Origin: JBEGTT01 sp041179245
GTDB lineage: Bacteria; Pseudomonadota; Gammaproteobacteria; Burkholderiales; Rhodocyclaceae
Direction: 5' to 3'
Assembly: GCA_041179245.1 (NCBI GenBank)
Contig: JBEGTT010000051.1
Span: 1-33,958, forward strand
Length of the DNA: 33,958 nt
In this document: piece after piece, positions 1-8,973 of the stretch
Position numbering within the stretch: position 1 is the first letter of the stretch
How the letters are laid out: every line of letters starts with the position of its first letter
Translations under genes and position numbers: made by a program
Notes under the pieces: generated by a model
Told to the model about the DNA's origin: nothing
Databases searched by the model: none
Seen by the model: only the letters and a program-made list of their open reading frames with translations

Positions 1-968
1 ATCCGTGGGCCGGTTCCTACATGATGGAAAAGCTGACGCAGGATATGGCCGACAAGGCTTGGGGCATCATCGAAGAAATCGAAGCGATGGGCGGCATGAC
101 CAAGGCCGTCGAATCCGGCTGGGCCAAGATGCAGATTGAAACCTGTGCCGCCGACAAACAAGCGCGCATCGACTCCGGCAAGGACGTCATCGTCGGCGTC
201 AATAAATACAAGCTAGACAAGCAAGACGCCATCGACATTCTCGATATCGACAACCACGCCGTGCGTGACTCGCAAATCGCCCGCCTCAAACAGATTCGCG
301 CCACCCGCGATACTGCCGCAGTGAATGCGGCACTGGAAGCATTAACCAAATCTGCAGAAACTGGCGAAGGCAACTTGCTGGACCTCACCGTTAAAGCCAT
401 GCGTTTGCGTGCCACGGTTGGCGAAGTGTCTGATGCACTGGAAAAGATCTTCGGTCGTTTCCGCGCCAACAACCAGACCATTTCAGGGGTGTACGGAGGC
501 GTTGTGGAAGGTCAGGAAAGCTGGGAAAAGATTAAGGCTGATGTCGCCAAATTCGCTGAAGAAGAAGGCCGTCGTCCGCGCATCATGATCGCAAAACTTG
601 GTCAGGATGGTCACGACCGTGGTGCCAAGGTGGTGGCTACTGCCTACGCCGACCTCGGCTTTGACATCGACATGGGGCCGCTGTTCCAGACCCCGGAAGA
701 AGCCGCCCGCCAAGCGATTGAGAACGACGTCCACGCCATTGGCTGTTCATCACTGGCCGCCGGTCACAAGACGCTGGTTCCACAAATTATTCAGTCTTTG
801 AAGGATCAAGGCGCTAACGACATCATCGTGTTTGCTGGTGGTGTGATTCCGGCTCAGGACTACGATTACCTCTATAACGCAGGTGCCAAGGCGATTTTTG
901 GGCCGGGTACCCGGATCGAAGATTCTGCCGTTAAGGTGCTCGAAGAAATTCGTAAGGTTCGTCGCTAA
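1..968 (+). CDS. scpA: Methylmalonyl-CoA mutase, C-terminal part (5' end outside window)
   Basis: This is the end of adenosylcobalamin-dependent methylmalonyl-CoA mutase, which interconverts (R)-methylmalonyl-CoA and succinyl-CoA in propionate metabolism. The frame is open from base 3 and begins with PWAGSYMMEKLT, typical of the end of the mutase catalytic barrel, so the ATG at 21 is internal and not a start. The cobalamin-binding domain occupies the last ~135 residues. Its DxHxxG motif (DGHDRG, His being the lower cobalt ligand) is at 606-623, followed by the usual GCSSLAAGH and FAGGVIP segments. The stop is 6 bp before meaB, and propionyl-CoA carboxylase genes follow, which supports the substrate. 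The exact symbol (scpA, mcm or mutB) is a naming choice. The family call is firm. Confidence 0.95.
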   Translation, partial: PWAGSYMMEKLTQDMADKAWGIIEEIEAMGGMTKAVESGWAKMQIETCAADKQARIDSGKDVIVGVNKYKLDKQDAIDILDIDNHAVRDSQIARLKQIRATRDTAAVNAALEALTKSAETGEGNLLDLTVKAMRLRATVGEVSDALEKIFGRFRANNQTISGVYGGVVEGQESWEKIKADVAKFAEEEGRRPRIMIAKLGQDGHDRGAKVVATAYADLGFDIDMGPLFQTPEEAARQAIENDVHAIGCSSLAAGHKTLVPQIIQSLKDQGANDIIVFAGGVIPAQDYDYLYNAGAKAIFGPGTRIEDSAVKVLEEIRKVRR

Positions 969-974
969 TTATTC

Positions 975-1970
975 ATGTCCGCAGTCGCTTTACTTCCTGC
1001 TGATCAATCGCTGATCGATGGCGTATTGGCCGGCCAGCGCCGTTCGCTAGCCAAGTCGATTACGCTGATCGAATCAACGCGGCAAGATCATCAGCTTCGT
1101 GCTCAGCAGGTATTGACGGCATTATTGCCAAGCACCGGAAATGCCATTCGAATTGGCATTTCCGGTGTGCCGGGTGCGGGGAAGTCGACGTTTATTGAAG
1201 CGCTGGGGATTTGGCTGATTGAACAAGGTAAAAAGCTGGCCGTACTGGCGATTGACCCGTCTTCGTCAGTCTCCGGTGGTTCGATTCTCGGGGATAAAAC
1301 CCGGATGGAGTTGTTGAGCCAGCGCGAAGAAGCCTTTATTCGCCCAAGCCCATCTGCCGGTTCCTTGGGTGGTGTGGCGGAAAAAACCCGCGAAGCGATG
1401 TTGCTGTGTGAGGCGGCTGGTTACGATGTGATTATTATCGAAACCGTGGGAGTGGGACAGTCCGAAACCACCGTTGCGGGTATGGTCGACATGTTTTGCC
1501 TGTTGCAACTGCCCAATGCAGGTGATGACTTACAAGCGATTAAAAAAGGCATTGTTGAAATTGCCGATATGGTGGTGATCAACAAGGCCGATATTGATAA
1601 ACAAGCAACTGCGGTGGTTCGCGCCCAGTGGCGGAATGCGTTACATATGCTGCGGCCGGCGTCACCCAATTGGGCGCCGCCAGTGATTGCTTTAAGTGCT
1701 TTGCACAAACAAGGTATCGCCGATTTTTGGGCGGAAGTGGATAAATATCAGTCGGCGTTAAAACCGACAGGCGAATTTGCAGCAAAACGCCAACATCAAA
1801 CCCTGAGTTGGATGTGGCAACTGATTGATTCGGGATTGCGGCAGCACTTTCGACAGCACGCTAAAGTGCAGGAAAATTTGCCAGCTTTAGCCCAAGCGGT
1901 TGAAATGGGGCAAACAACCCCGGCTGCTGCGGCCTATGCCTTATTAGATTTTTTGAAACATGATTTTTGA
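975..1970 (+). CDS. meaB: Methylmalonyl-CoA mutase-associated GTPase MeaB (ArgK family)
   Basis: This 331-aa G3E-type P-loop GTPase protects methylmalonyl-CoA mutase and helps load or exchange its adenosylcobalamin cofactor. Visible motifs are the Walker A GVPGAGKS at residues 64-71, the DPSSS segment near 94, the switch-like ETVGVGQSE near 156-164 and the NKAD guanine-specificity motif at 203-206. The ATG at 975 lies 6 bp after the mutase stop with only a weak ribosome site, so translation is probably coupled to the mutase. Older annotations call this family ArgK or LAO transport ATPase. The mutase neighbour makes the MeaB role much the more likely. Confidence 0.95.
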   Translation: MSAVALLPADQSLIDGVLAGQRRSLAKSITLIESTRQDHQLRAQQVLTALLPSTGNAIRIGISGVPGAGKSTFIEALGIWLIEQGKKLAVLAIDPSSSVSGGSILGDKTRMELLSQREEAFIRPSPSAGSLGGVAEKTREAMLLCEAAGYDVIIIETVGVGQSETTVAGMVDMFCLLQLPNAGDDLQAIKKGIVEIADMVVINKADIDKQATAVVRAQWRNALHMLRPASPNWAPPVIALSALHKQGIADFWAEVDKYQSALKPTGEFAAKRQHQTLSWMWQLIDSGLRQHFRQHAKVQENLPALAQAVEMGQTTPAAAAYALLDFLKHDF

Positions 1971-2013
1971 TTGACCCGTTAATTAAGTTACCCGATTACC
2001 TAGGGAGTTTTAT

Positions 2014-3549
2014 ATGCACGACATCATTCACCAGTTGGAAGAAAAGCGCGAACTGGCTCGCCTTGGCGGCGGTCAGAAGCGTATTGATAGCCAGCACAAG
2101 AAGGGCAAACTCACCGCCCGCGAACGTATTGAGCTGTTCCTTGATCCTGATTCTTTTGAAGAATGGGATATGTTCAAAGAACACCGCTGTACAGATTTCG
2201 GTATGGATAAAGACGAGAAGATTCCAGGTGACGGCGTGGTGATTGGCTACGGCACGGTCAATGGCCGTCTGGTGTTTGTGTTCAGCCAAGACTTCACCGT
2301 ATTCGGTGGTTCGCTGTCCGAAACCCATGCAGAAAAAATCTGCAAGATCATGGATCAAGCCATGAAAGTCGGCGCTCCGGTGATCGGCCTGAACGATTCC
2401 GGCGGTGCGCGGATTCAAGAAGGTGTCGCTTCACTGGGCGGTTACGCGGAAGTGTTCCAGCGCAATGTGATGGCGTCCGGCGTGATTCCACAAATCTCCA
2501 TGATCATGGGGCCTTGTGCCGGTGGTGCGGTTTACAGCCCATCCATGACCGACTTCATTTTCATGGTTAAGGATTCGTCCTACATGTTTGTGACCGGCCC
2601 TGAAGTGGTTAAGACCGTGACGCATGAAGATGTGACTGCTGAAGAACTCGGTGGCGCCGTAACGCATACCAGCAAGTCTGGTGTGGCCGATCTGGCCTTT
2701 GAGAACGACATCGAAGCGCTGCAATACCTGCGTCGCTTGATTAACTTCCTGCCATCCAACAACAAGGAAAAGGCACCGGTTCAGCCAACCAACGATCCGG
2801 CTGACCGTTTTGATTATTCTCTCGACACGCTAGTGCCAGACAATAACAACAAGCCTTACGACATGAAGGAACTGATCATCAAAGTCGTTGATGATTGTGA
2901 TTTCTTTGAAATTCAGACGGATTACGCCAAGAACATCATCACCGGTTTTGCCCGGATGGAAGGCCAGACAATTGGTATCGTCGCCAACCAGCCACTGGTA
3001 CTAGCCGGCTGTCTGGACATCAAGTCATCCATTAAAGCAGCCCGTTTTGTGCGCTTCTGTGATGCCTTCAATATCCCTGTGGTGACCTTTGTCGATGTGC
3101 CCGGTTTCATGCCCGGTACTTCTCAAGAGTACGGCGGCATCATCAAACACGGCGCGAAACTGTTGTACGCCTACGCTGAATGTACGGTGCCAAAGGTGAC
3201 GGTGATTACGCGTAAAGCCTACGGTGGTGCGTATGACGTGATGTCGTCCAAGCACTTGCGCGGTGATGTGAATCTGGCTTGGCCATCTGCTGAAATCGCG
3301 GTGATGGGGCCAAAAGGCGCGGTGGAAATCATTTTCCGCGAAGAAAAGAATGATCCTGAAAAGCTCGCTCAGCGCGAAGCCGAGTACAAGGAAAAGTTCG
3401 CCAATCCGTTTGTCGCTGCTTCTCGTGGCTTTATCGACGACGTGATTATGCCGCACGCAACTCGCAAACGTATTTGCCGTTCCTTGGCTATGCTCAAGGA
3501 TAAGAAGATCGAAAATCCGTGGCGCAAACACGGCAACATCCCACTGTAA
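2014..3549 (+). CDS. pccB: Propionyl-CoA carboxylase beta subunit (carboxyltransferase)
   Basis: This 511-aa acyl-CoA carboxyltransferase subunit moves the carboxyl group from carboxybiotin to propionyl-CoA, giving methylmalonyl-CoA. It has the two crotonase-like halves of the family. The N-half carries GDGVVIGYG, SGGARIQEG and the MGPCAGGAVYSPSMTDF oxyanion/CoA segment. The C-half carries VDVPGFMPG and the ITRKAYGGAYDVM motif. Length is normal for PccB. A ribosome site (AGGGAG) precedes the ATG at 2014. It sits in the mutase-meaB-pccB-pccA order of a methylmalonyl pathway operon, which favours propionyl-CoA over acetyl- or methylcrotonyl-CoA as substrate. Confidence 0.94.
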   Translation: MHDIIHQLEEKRELARLGGGQKRIDSQHKKGKLTARERIELFLDPDSFEEWDMFKEHRCTDFGMDKDEKIPGDGVVIGYGTVNGRLVFVFSQDFTVFGGSLSETHAEKICKIMDQAMKVGAPVIGLNDSGGARIQEGVASLGGYAEVFQRNVMASGVIPQISMIMGPCAGGAVYSPSMTDFIFMVKDSSYMFVTGPEVVKTVTHEDVTAEELGGAVTHTSKSGVADLAFENDIEALQYLRRLINFLPSNNKEKAPVQPTNDPADRFDYSLDTLVPDNNNKPYDMKELIIKVVDDCDFFEIQTDYAKNIITGFARMEGQTIGIVANQPLVLAGCLDIKSSIKAARFVRFCDAFNIPVVTFVDVPGFMPGTSQEYGGIIKHGAKLLYAYAECTVPKVTVITRKAYGGAYDVMSSKHLRGDVNLAWPSAEIAVMGPKGAVEIIFREEKNDPEKLAQREAEYKEKFANPFVAASRGFIDDVIMPHATRKRICRSLAMLKDKKIENPWRKHGNIPL

Positions 3550-3569
3550 GCGTCAGGAGGAAAATAATT

Positions 3570-5582
3570 ATGTTTACGAAAATTCTGATTGCCAACCGTG
3601 GTGAAATTGCTTGCCGCGTAATCAAAACAGCCCGCAAGATGGGCATTAAAACGGTTGCGGTGTATTCCGAAGCCGACAAGGACGCACTGTTCGTTGAAAT
3701 GGCGGACGAAGCGGTTTGCATCGGGCCAGCTGCTTCCAAAGAGTCTTATCTGGTTGCGGACAAAATCATTGCAGCATGTCTGCAAACTGGTGCCCAAGCG
3801 GTTCACCCGGGTTATGGCTTCTTGTCTGAAAACGCCGAGTTCTCCCGTCGCCTTGAAGAACAAGGCATCAAGTTCATCGGGCCAAAACACTACTCTATCG
3901 CCAAGATGGGCGACAAGATTGAGTCTAAGAAGTTAGCCATTGCAGCCAAAGTGAATACCATTCCGGGCTATAACGAAGCGATCGCTGGCCCCGATGAAGC
4001 TGTCAAGATTGCTCAAGGCATCGGTTACCCGGTGATGATCAAGGCGTCGGCTGGCGGCGGTGGTAAAGGCCTACGCGTGGCATACAACGATGCCGAAGCG
4101 CACGAAGGCTTCACCTCCTGCGTGAATGAAGCCCGTAACTCCTTCGGTGATGACCGTGTGTTCATCGAAAAATACGTGCTGGAACCACGCCACATCGAAA
4201 TCCAGTTGTTGGGTGACTCCTTCGGTAACTACGTTTATCTGAATGAGCGAGATTGCTCGATTCAGCGTCGCCACCAGAAGGTCATCGAAGAAGCACCAAG
4301 TCCCTTCGTTGGTCCGGCGATGCGTAAAGCGATGGGCGAACAAGCGGTCGCTCTTGCCAGCGCGGTGCAATACGAGTCTGCGGGTACAGTTGAATTCGTG
4401 GTATCTGGTGCAACCAAAGAGTTCTACTTCCTGGAAATGAACACCCGTTTGCAAGTGGAACACCCCGTCACCGAATTGATTACCGGGCTTGATCTGGTTG
4501 AGCAAATGATTCGCGTCGCGTACGGTGAAAAGCTGACCATTACGCAAGCTGATGTGAAGATCAACGGTTGGGCCATGGAATGCCGGATTAACGCCGAAGA
4601 CCCTTTCCGTGGCTTCCTGCCTTCAACTGGCCGTCTGGTGAAGTTCCAGCCTCCCGCAGAAACGACGGATGCGAACGGGACAACTCGTGTTGATACCGGC
4701 GTGTACGACGGTGGCGAAATTTCGATGTTCTACGACTCGATGATCGCCAAGTTGATCGTGCATGGTAAAGATCGCGCGACTGCCATCGAGCGGATGCGTG
4801 ATGCCCTCAACGGCTTCGTGATTCGGGGTATTTCCTCAAATATTCCGTTCCAAGCCGCGCTGATGCAGCATCCAGTGTTCCATTCTGGTGTTTTCGATAC
4901 GGGATTTATTCCTAAGTATTACCCGAATGGCTTTGATGCCTCGATGGTGCCACATGATGATCCGGCGCTGATGGTAGCGGTGGCTGCTTATGTTCACCGT
5001 TCTTACATTGACCGTGCTGCCAAGGTTTCTGGCCAATTACCCGGCCACGAACGCAAAGTCGGTAACGACTGGGTGGTGGTCAAGCTGAGCAAAGAGTCCA
5101 AGGCTTATTCACCGCTGGTGGCAACACCAACGGCCAATGGTTACCACATTGAGCTCAATGGCAAAGCGTATGACCTGAAGTCCGATTGGCAACTCGGCCA
5201 GTCTTTGTTCACCGGCACCTGCAATGGCGACACCTTCACGCTGCAAGTTGAGCGTCATGGTCTGAGCTATCGCTTGTTCCACTGGGGCACACAGGCAGAT
5301 TACCAAGTCATGCCGAAACAAGCCGCTGATTTGCTGATGCTGATGCCAATCAAGCTTCCACCAGATTTGTCCAAGTTCTTGCTGTCTCCGATGCCCGGTT
5401 TACTGCGTGAAGTGGCGGTCAGTGTGGGTCAAGAAGTCAAAGCCGGTGAAAAGCTAGCAGTCATTGAAGCGATGAAGATGGAAAACATCCTTAAAGCGGA
5501 TCAAGACTGCAAGGTGAAGAAGATTTCTGCTGCGGCAGGTGAAAGCCTGACGGTAGACCAAATCATCATCGAGTTTGAATGA
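3570..5582 (+). CDS. pccA: Propionyl-CoA carboxylase alpha subunit (biotin carboxylase + biotin carrier)
   Basis: This 670-aa biotin-dependent carboxylase alpha chain carboxylates its own biotin with ATP and bicarbonate and hands the carboxyl group to PccB. The order is biotin carboxylase N-domain (ILIANRGEIACRV), ATP-grasp with the glycine-rich loop KASAGGGGKG at residues 158-167, biotin carboxylase C-domain, a linker domain, and a C-terminal biotinyl carrier domain with EAMKMEN, where Lys636 would carry biotin. The frame is open upstream to 3519, but the ATG at 3570 has a perfect AGGAGG at 3556-3561 and gives the canonical N-terminus, so the shorter start was chosen. It is the last gene of the operon and is followed by a hairpin terminator. 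Confidence 0.95.
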   Translation: MFTKILIANRGEIACRVIKTARKMGIKTVAVYSEADKDALFVEMADEAVCIGPAASKESYLVADKIIAACLQTGAQAVHPGYGFLSENAEFSRRLEEQGIKFIGPKHYSIAKMGDKIESKKLAIAAKVNTIPGYNEAIAGPDEAVKIAQGIGYPVMIKASAGGGGKGLRVAYNDAEAHEGFTSCVNEARNSFGDDRVFIEKYVLEPRHIEIQLLGDSFGNYVYLNERDCSIQRRHQKVIEEAPSPFVGPAMRKAMGEQAVALASAVQYESAGTVEFVVSGATKEFYFLEMNTRLQVEHPVTELITGLDLVEQMIRVAYGEKLTITQADVKINGWAMECRINAEDPFRGFLPSTGRLVKFQPPAETTDANGTTRVDTGVYDGGEISMFYDSMIAKLIVHGKDRATAIERMRDALNGFVIRGISSNIPFQAALMQHPVFHSGVFDTGFIPKYYPNGFDASMVPHDDPALMVAVAAYVHRSYIDRAAKVSGQLPGHERKVGNDWVVVKLSKESKAYSPLVATPTANGYHIELNGKAYDLKSDWQLGQSLFTGTCNGDTFTLQVERHGLSYRLFHWGTQADYQVMPKQAADLLMLMPIKLPPDLSKFLLSPMPGLLREVAVSVGQEVKAGEKLAVIEAMKMENILKADQDCKVKKISAAAGESLTVDQIIIEFE

Positions 5583-5610
5583 TTTAAAAGGTAGTCACCC
5601 GCTAAGTAGT

Positions 5611-5650
5611 AGTGAAGCCCTTTTGACTTCCGTCACAAGGGCTTCACTTT
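5611..5650 (+). terminator. Intrinsic-type terminator after pccA
   Basis: A perfect 12-bp inverted repeat (AGTGAAGCCCTT at 5611-5622 and its complement at 5637-5648) with a 14-base loop lies 29 bp after the pccA stop and is followed by a short T-rich run. It lies between the convergent pccA and flagellin genes. The U-tract is modest, and the minus-strand side has none, so it probably serves mainly pccA. Confidence 0.7.
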
Positions 5651-5670
5651 ATCTCGGGCTACTCCTCTCA

Positions 5671-6888
5671 CTAACTCACCTTCAGCAACATTAGCACGGT
5701 GTTTGGCAGCTGATTGGCCTGCGCCAACATTGCCATTCCCATCTGCTGCAAGATCTTGCTTCTAGTTAAATTGCTTGTTTCTACCGCGTAATCGGCATCA
5801 GTAATTCGGCTCATTGTGGCAGATTGATTCTCGGTAGATGTTTCCAAGTTGGACAAAGCCCCGGTTAAAGTATTCTGGGAAACCCCAAATTTGCAATTTT
5901 CCTGACTCACTTCTTCCAGCGCTTTATCAATAACGGACATAGCGACTGTCGCACTTTTTGCGTCAAGTACTTGAATCCCCCTAGCAGCAGCAAAGTAGTC
6001 TGTCCTAGCAGTAATAAACGTATCGTAATTATCAATGTCCGTTTGTGTAGAAATCGGTACCTGTATGACAACCTGGCTCGGCCCAGGATTCTGAATAACC
6101 GTTGAGGTTCCCGATTTGGCCATCACAGGCTCCCCATCACTTGTGCTGAAACTTCCGCCGGCACTCACAAATGCATTTTTCTTGGTAGCGAAAGTAGCAA
6201 GGTCTGCCGCTGTTATTCCTTGTTCAAACCGCGTGATTATTGAAGCGACACTCGCAGAGCCAGCCCCAACGGCAGTGCCATCTGAACTACTAAATGTTCC
6301 GCCTTGGGCGATGAATTGATTGGTCGTTGTATTAACATTTGCTTGGGTTACGCCACTGCTGACCAATGCAGCAGAACCCGTTTTACTTGTATCCACAATT
6401 AAATTAGTACCTTGGAAGGTAATTTGGCTATTACTAGTCGCGTCAGCGCCAATTTGAAAGGCCATTGCTGTCCCAGCAAAAATGGATTGCCCATTAAATG
6501 TTGTATTGCTCGTGATTCGGCTGATTTCTGATTGGTATTGCTTTAAATCCACATTTAATGCCACTCGATCTGAATCGCTATAAGCACCATTCCCCGATTG
6601 AATAGCTAAATCCCTCATATGTAGCAGACAATTGCTGATTGTAGATAGCGCCCCCTGTCCGATTTGCATATAAGAAATTGCATCATTGGTGTTTCGAATA
6701 GCTACATTTTGGCCTCTGACAATCGCATCAATCCGTACCGAAATAGCCAAACCCGCAGCATCATCTTGCGCTCTATTAATACGAAGACCAGACGAAAGCC
6801 GTTCGACCGATCTCAACATAGATCGGTCTGACGTGGTCAAACTACGTTGAACACCCAACGCAGGTATATTGGAATTAATAGAAAGCAC
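5671..6888 (-). CDS. Flagellin, solitary, with duplicated central segment
   Basis: This 405-aa flagellin would be the filament subunit exported by the flagellar type III system. The conserved N-terminal D0/D1 region (INSNIPAL, RLSSGLRIN, DDAAGLAIS) covers residues 1-145. The C-terminal D1/D0 region (RITDADYAVETSNLTR, ILQQMGMAMLAQANQLP) covers roughly 345-405. The central part (150-300) is variable and holds two imperfect copies of a ~45-residue unit, at about 179-216 and 224-262, each with GG(T/S)FS(S/T)SDG. The only usable start is a GTG at 6888 without a clear ribosome site. An in-frame ATG at 6909 has a good AGGA site but runs into TGA after three codons. No fliD or fliS is adjacent. It may be an accessory or decaying flagellin. 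Confidence 0.88.
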   Translation of the reverse strand: MLSINSNIPALGVQRSLTTSDRSMLRSVERLSSGLRINRAQDDAAGLAISVRIDAIVRGQNVAIRNTNDAISYMQIGQGALSTISNCLLHMRDLAIQSGNGAYSDSDRVALNVDLKQYQSEISRITSNTTFNGQSIFAGTAMAFQIGADATSNSQITFQGTNLIVDTSKTGSAALVSSGVTQANVNTTTNQFIAQGGTFSSSDGTAVGAGSASVASIITRFEQGITAADLATFATKKNAFVSAGGSFSTSDGEPVMAKSGTSTVIQNPGPSQVVIQVPISTQTDIDNYDTFITARTDYFAAARGIQVLDAKSATVAMSVIDKALEEVSQENCKFGVSQNTLTGALSNLETSTENQSATMSRITDADYAVETSNLTRSKILQQMGMAMLAQANQLPNTVLMLLKVS

Positions 6889-7126
6889 GCTGTTAGCTCA
6901 CGACTTCATTTCCTAAACCAGTAACACATCAAGCAATATGAGTAAGTACGATTATCAACAACCCCGAAAAAATCAAACTGTCGAGGCACAACCCGCTATC
7001 GTTAACGGCAATCCATTAACTTCCTAAAGCTATCGTATGGCAAACGTAGAATATGCCGCCTGAGTTCAGCATTAGCATCAACTGCCAATGTGAAGTTAGC
7101 GACAATAGGGCAATGATTTTGAAAAA
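6889..7126. other. Spacer between trpC and flagellin
   Basis: These 238 bp follow trpC and precede the flagellin, both read on the minus strand. I see no good sigma-28 box (TAAA, 15 bases, GCCGATAA) for the flagellin. A weak minus-strand pair TTTGAT / GATAAT with 15-bp spacing lies around 6950-6982. The segment 6898-6909 holds the three-codon ATG...TGA reading frame in phase with the flagellin. No hairpin with a T-run follows trpC. Confidence 0.4.
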
Positions 7127-7915
7127 CTAGTTAAACAGTTTAGCCAGTTCCACCCCAGGGTCAGGCGCCCGCATAAAGGCTTCTCCGACGAGGAAGGTAT
7201 CTACACCGTTAGCCCGCATCAGCGCGACGTCTTCATGTTTCAGAATCCCACTTTCGGTGACCACAATTCGGTTGTCGGGAATCCGTCCCAATTGGCTGAG
7301 CGTCATGTCCAGCGTGACTTCAAAGGTCCGCAGATTGCGGTTATTGATGCCCATCAGCGGTGACTGTAATTTCAGCGCCACCTCCAGCTCTTCGCCATCA
7401 TGGCTTTCGACCAAAACCGACATCCCCAACTCGTGGGCGATACCTTCCATGTCTTGCATCTGGCCCAAACTCAAGGCAGAGACAATCAACAGAATCGCAT
7501 CCGCGCCCATCTGGCGAGCTTCATAAACCTGATAGGCATCAACTAGAAAGTCTTTACGCAACACCGGCAAAGCACAGGCTGCTCGGGCTGCCTTCAAATA
7601 ATCCACCGAACCTTGAAAATACTGCACATCGGTCAATACGGACAAACACGCCGCGCCATGTTGCGCATAACTTTGGGCAATGTCGGCTGGGCGAAAATCT
7701 GCCCGAATCACCCCTTTGGAGGGGCTGGCTTTCTTGATTTCTGCAATCACCGCCGACTGTTTTTCCGCACGCTTGGCCCAAATCGCACCGACAAAATCAC
7801 GCCCCGGCAACTGATCAAAAGCAGCCGCTTTGACTTCGGCCAACGGCAAACGATATTTCGCGCTGGCGACTTCCTCAACTTTGGTGGCGAGGATTTTTTT
7901 GAGGATGTCGCTCAT
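7127..7915 (-). CDS. trpC: Indole-3-glycerol-phosphate synthase
   Basis: This 262-aa monofunctional TIM-barrel enzyme converts 1-(2-carboxyphenylamino)-deoxyribulose 5-phosphate to indole-3-glycerol phosphate in tryptophan synthesis. Family motifs are visible: EIKKASPSKG with the catalytic Lys near the N-terminus, LSVLTD, LPVLRKDF, DAILLIVSAL, LVESHD, GINNRNLRTF and VTESGI near the C-terminus. It is not fused to TrpF. Its ATG overlaps the trpD stop by 4 bp (ATGA), so the two are translationally coupled, and it ends the trpG-trpD-trpC block. Confidence 0.97.
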   Translation of the reverse strand: MSDILKKILATKVEEVASAKYRLPLAEVKAAAFDQLPGRDFVGAIWAKRAEKQSAVIAEIKKASPSKGVIRADFRPADIAQSYAQHGAACLSVLTDVQYFQGSVDYLKAARAACALPVLRKDFLVDAYQVYEARQMGADAILLIVSALSLGQMQDMEGIAHELGMSVLVESHDGEELEVALKLQSPLMGINNRNLRTFEVTLDMTLSQLGRIPDNRIVVTESGILKHEDVALMRANGVDTFLVGEAFMRAPDPGVELAKLFN

Positions 7916-8973
7916 GCAACTGCTTTCGGAAACGTCTGCGTGCAGGCCACAAATTCATCTACCTTGGCGCGGGCAGCACCACTGGCGATCAAGGCCAAGG
8001 CTTGTTGCACCCCGGCGGCCAATGTCTCGGCACGGCCTGCGACATACAGGCTCGCACCCGCGTTCAACGCGACAATGTCACGCGCGGCGATGTCTTCGCC
8101 GGTCAAAGCGGCAAGCACCTTGGCGCGGGAGGATGCCACATCAGCCACTTGCAGGGTTTCTGCCGCATGGGTTGCCAAACCAAACTGAGCCGGTGTCACT
8201 TCATATTCGCTGACTTGGCCGTCTTTCAGCTCGCCGACGAGCGTTGGGCCTGAGACCGAAATTTCGTCCAGCCCTTCGCGGCCAAAAACCGTCAGCGCGC
8301 GCTGGCTGCCTAAGCGCTGCAACACGCGAACTTGAATCCCGACCAGATCCGGGTGAAAAACGCCCAGCACTTGATTGGGAGCAGAGGCCGGGTTGGTCAG
8401 CGGCCCTAAAATATTAAAAATCGTGCGTACCCCCAGTTCACGGCGAACCGGCGCAGCGTGTTTCATCGCGCTATGGTGATTTGGCGCAAACATGAAACCC
8501 ACGCCAACTTGGTCGATACAGGCAGCTACTTGTTCTGGTGTCAGGTTAATGTTTGCCCCCAGCGCTTCCAGCACATCGGCACTGCCAGATTGGCTGGAAA
8601 CCGAGCGTCCACCATGTTTGGCAATTCGTACCCCACCGGCAGCCGCCACAAACATCGCCGCCGTGGAAATATTGAAGGTATGCGCGCCATCACCGCCAGT
8701 ACCACAGGTATCGACCAGCGCGGTGGTATTAGTCACAGGCACTTTTGTCGACAGCTCGCGCATCACTGAAGCTGCTGCCGCAATTTCACCAATCGTTTCT
8801 TTTTTAACCCGCAGGCCAGTGATGATGGCCGCAATCAGCACAGGAGAAACTTCCCCGGCCATGATCTGGTGCATTAGCGACACCATTTCGTCGTGGAAAA
8901 TTTCGCGGTGCTCAATGACCCGATTAAGGGCTTCTTGAGGCGTAAATGGCTTTACGGTGGCAAGTTCACTCAT
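7912..8973 (-). CDS. trpD: Anthranilate phosphoribosyltransferase
   Basis: This 353-aa enzyme transfers phosphoribose from PRPP to anthranilate, the second step of tryptophan synthesis. The PRPP-binding DTCGTGGDG motif, the FNISTAAMFVAAAGG stretch, KHGGRSVSSQSGSADVLEALG and ILGPLTNPA are all present, as in standard TrpD. It overlaps trpG upstream and trpC downstream by 4 bp each. It is a single-function protein, not fused to the glutaminase. Confidence 0.97.
   Translation of the reverse strand: MSELATVKPFTPQEALNRVIEHREIFHDEMVSLMHQIMAGEVSPVLIAAIITGLRVKKETIGEIAAAASVMRELSTKVPVTNTTALVDTCGTGGDGAHTFNISTAAMFVAAAGGVRIAKHGGRSVSSQSGSADVLEALGANINLTPEQVAACIDQVGVGFMFAPNHHSAMKHAAPVRRELGVRTIFNILGPLTNPASAPNQVLGVFHPDLVGIQVRVLQRLGSQRALTVFGREGLDEISVSGPTLVGELKDGQVSEYEVTPAQFGLATHAAETLQVADVASSRAKVLAALTGEDIAARDIVALNAGASLYVAGRAETLAAGVQQALALIASGAARAKVDEFVACTQTFPKAVA

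Noticed and set aside
6950..6985. Sigma-28 or sigma-54 promoter for the flagellin
   Set aside because: No GCCGATAA-like box with a TAAA at the right distance and no GG-N10-GC pair. Only a weak housekeeping-like pair is present.
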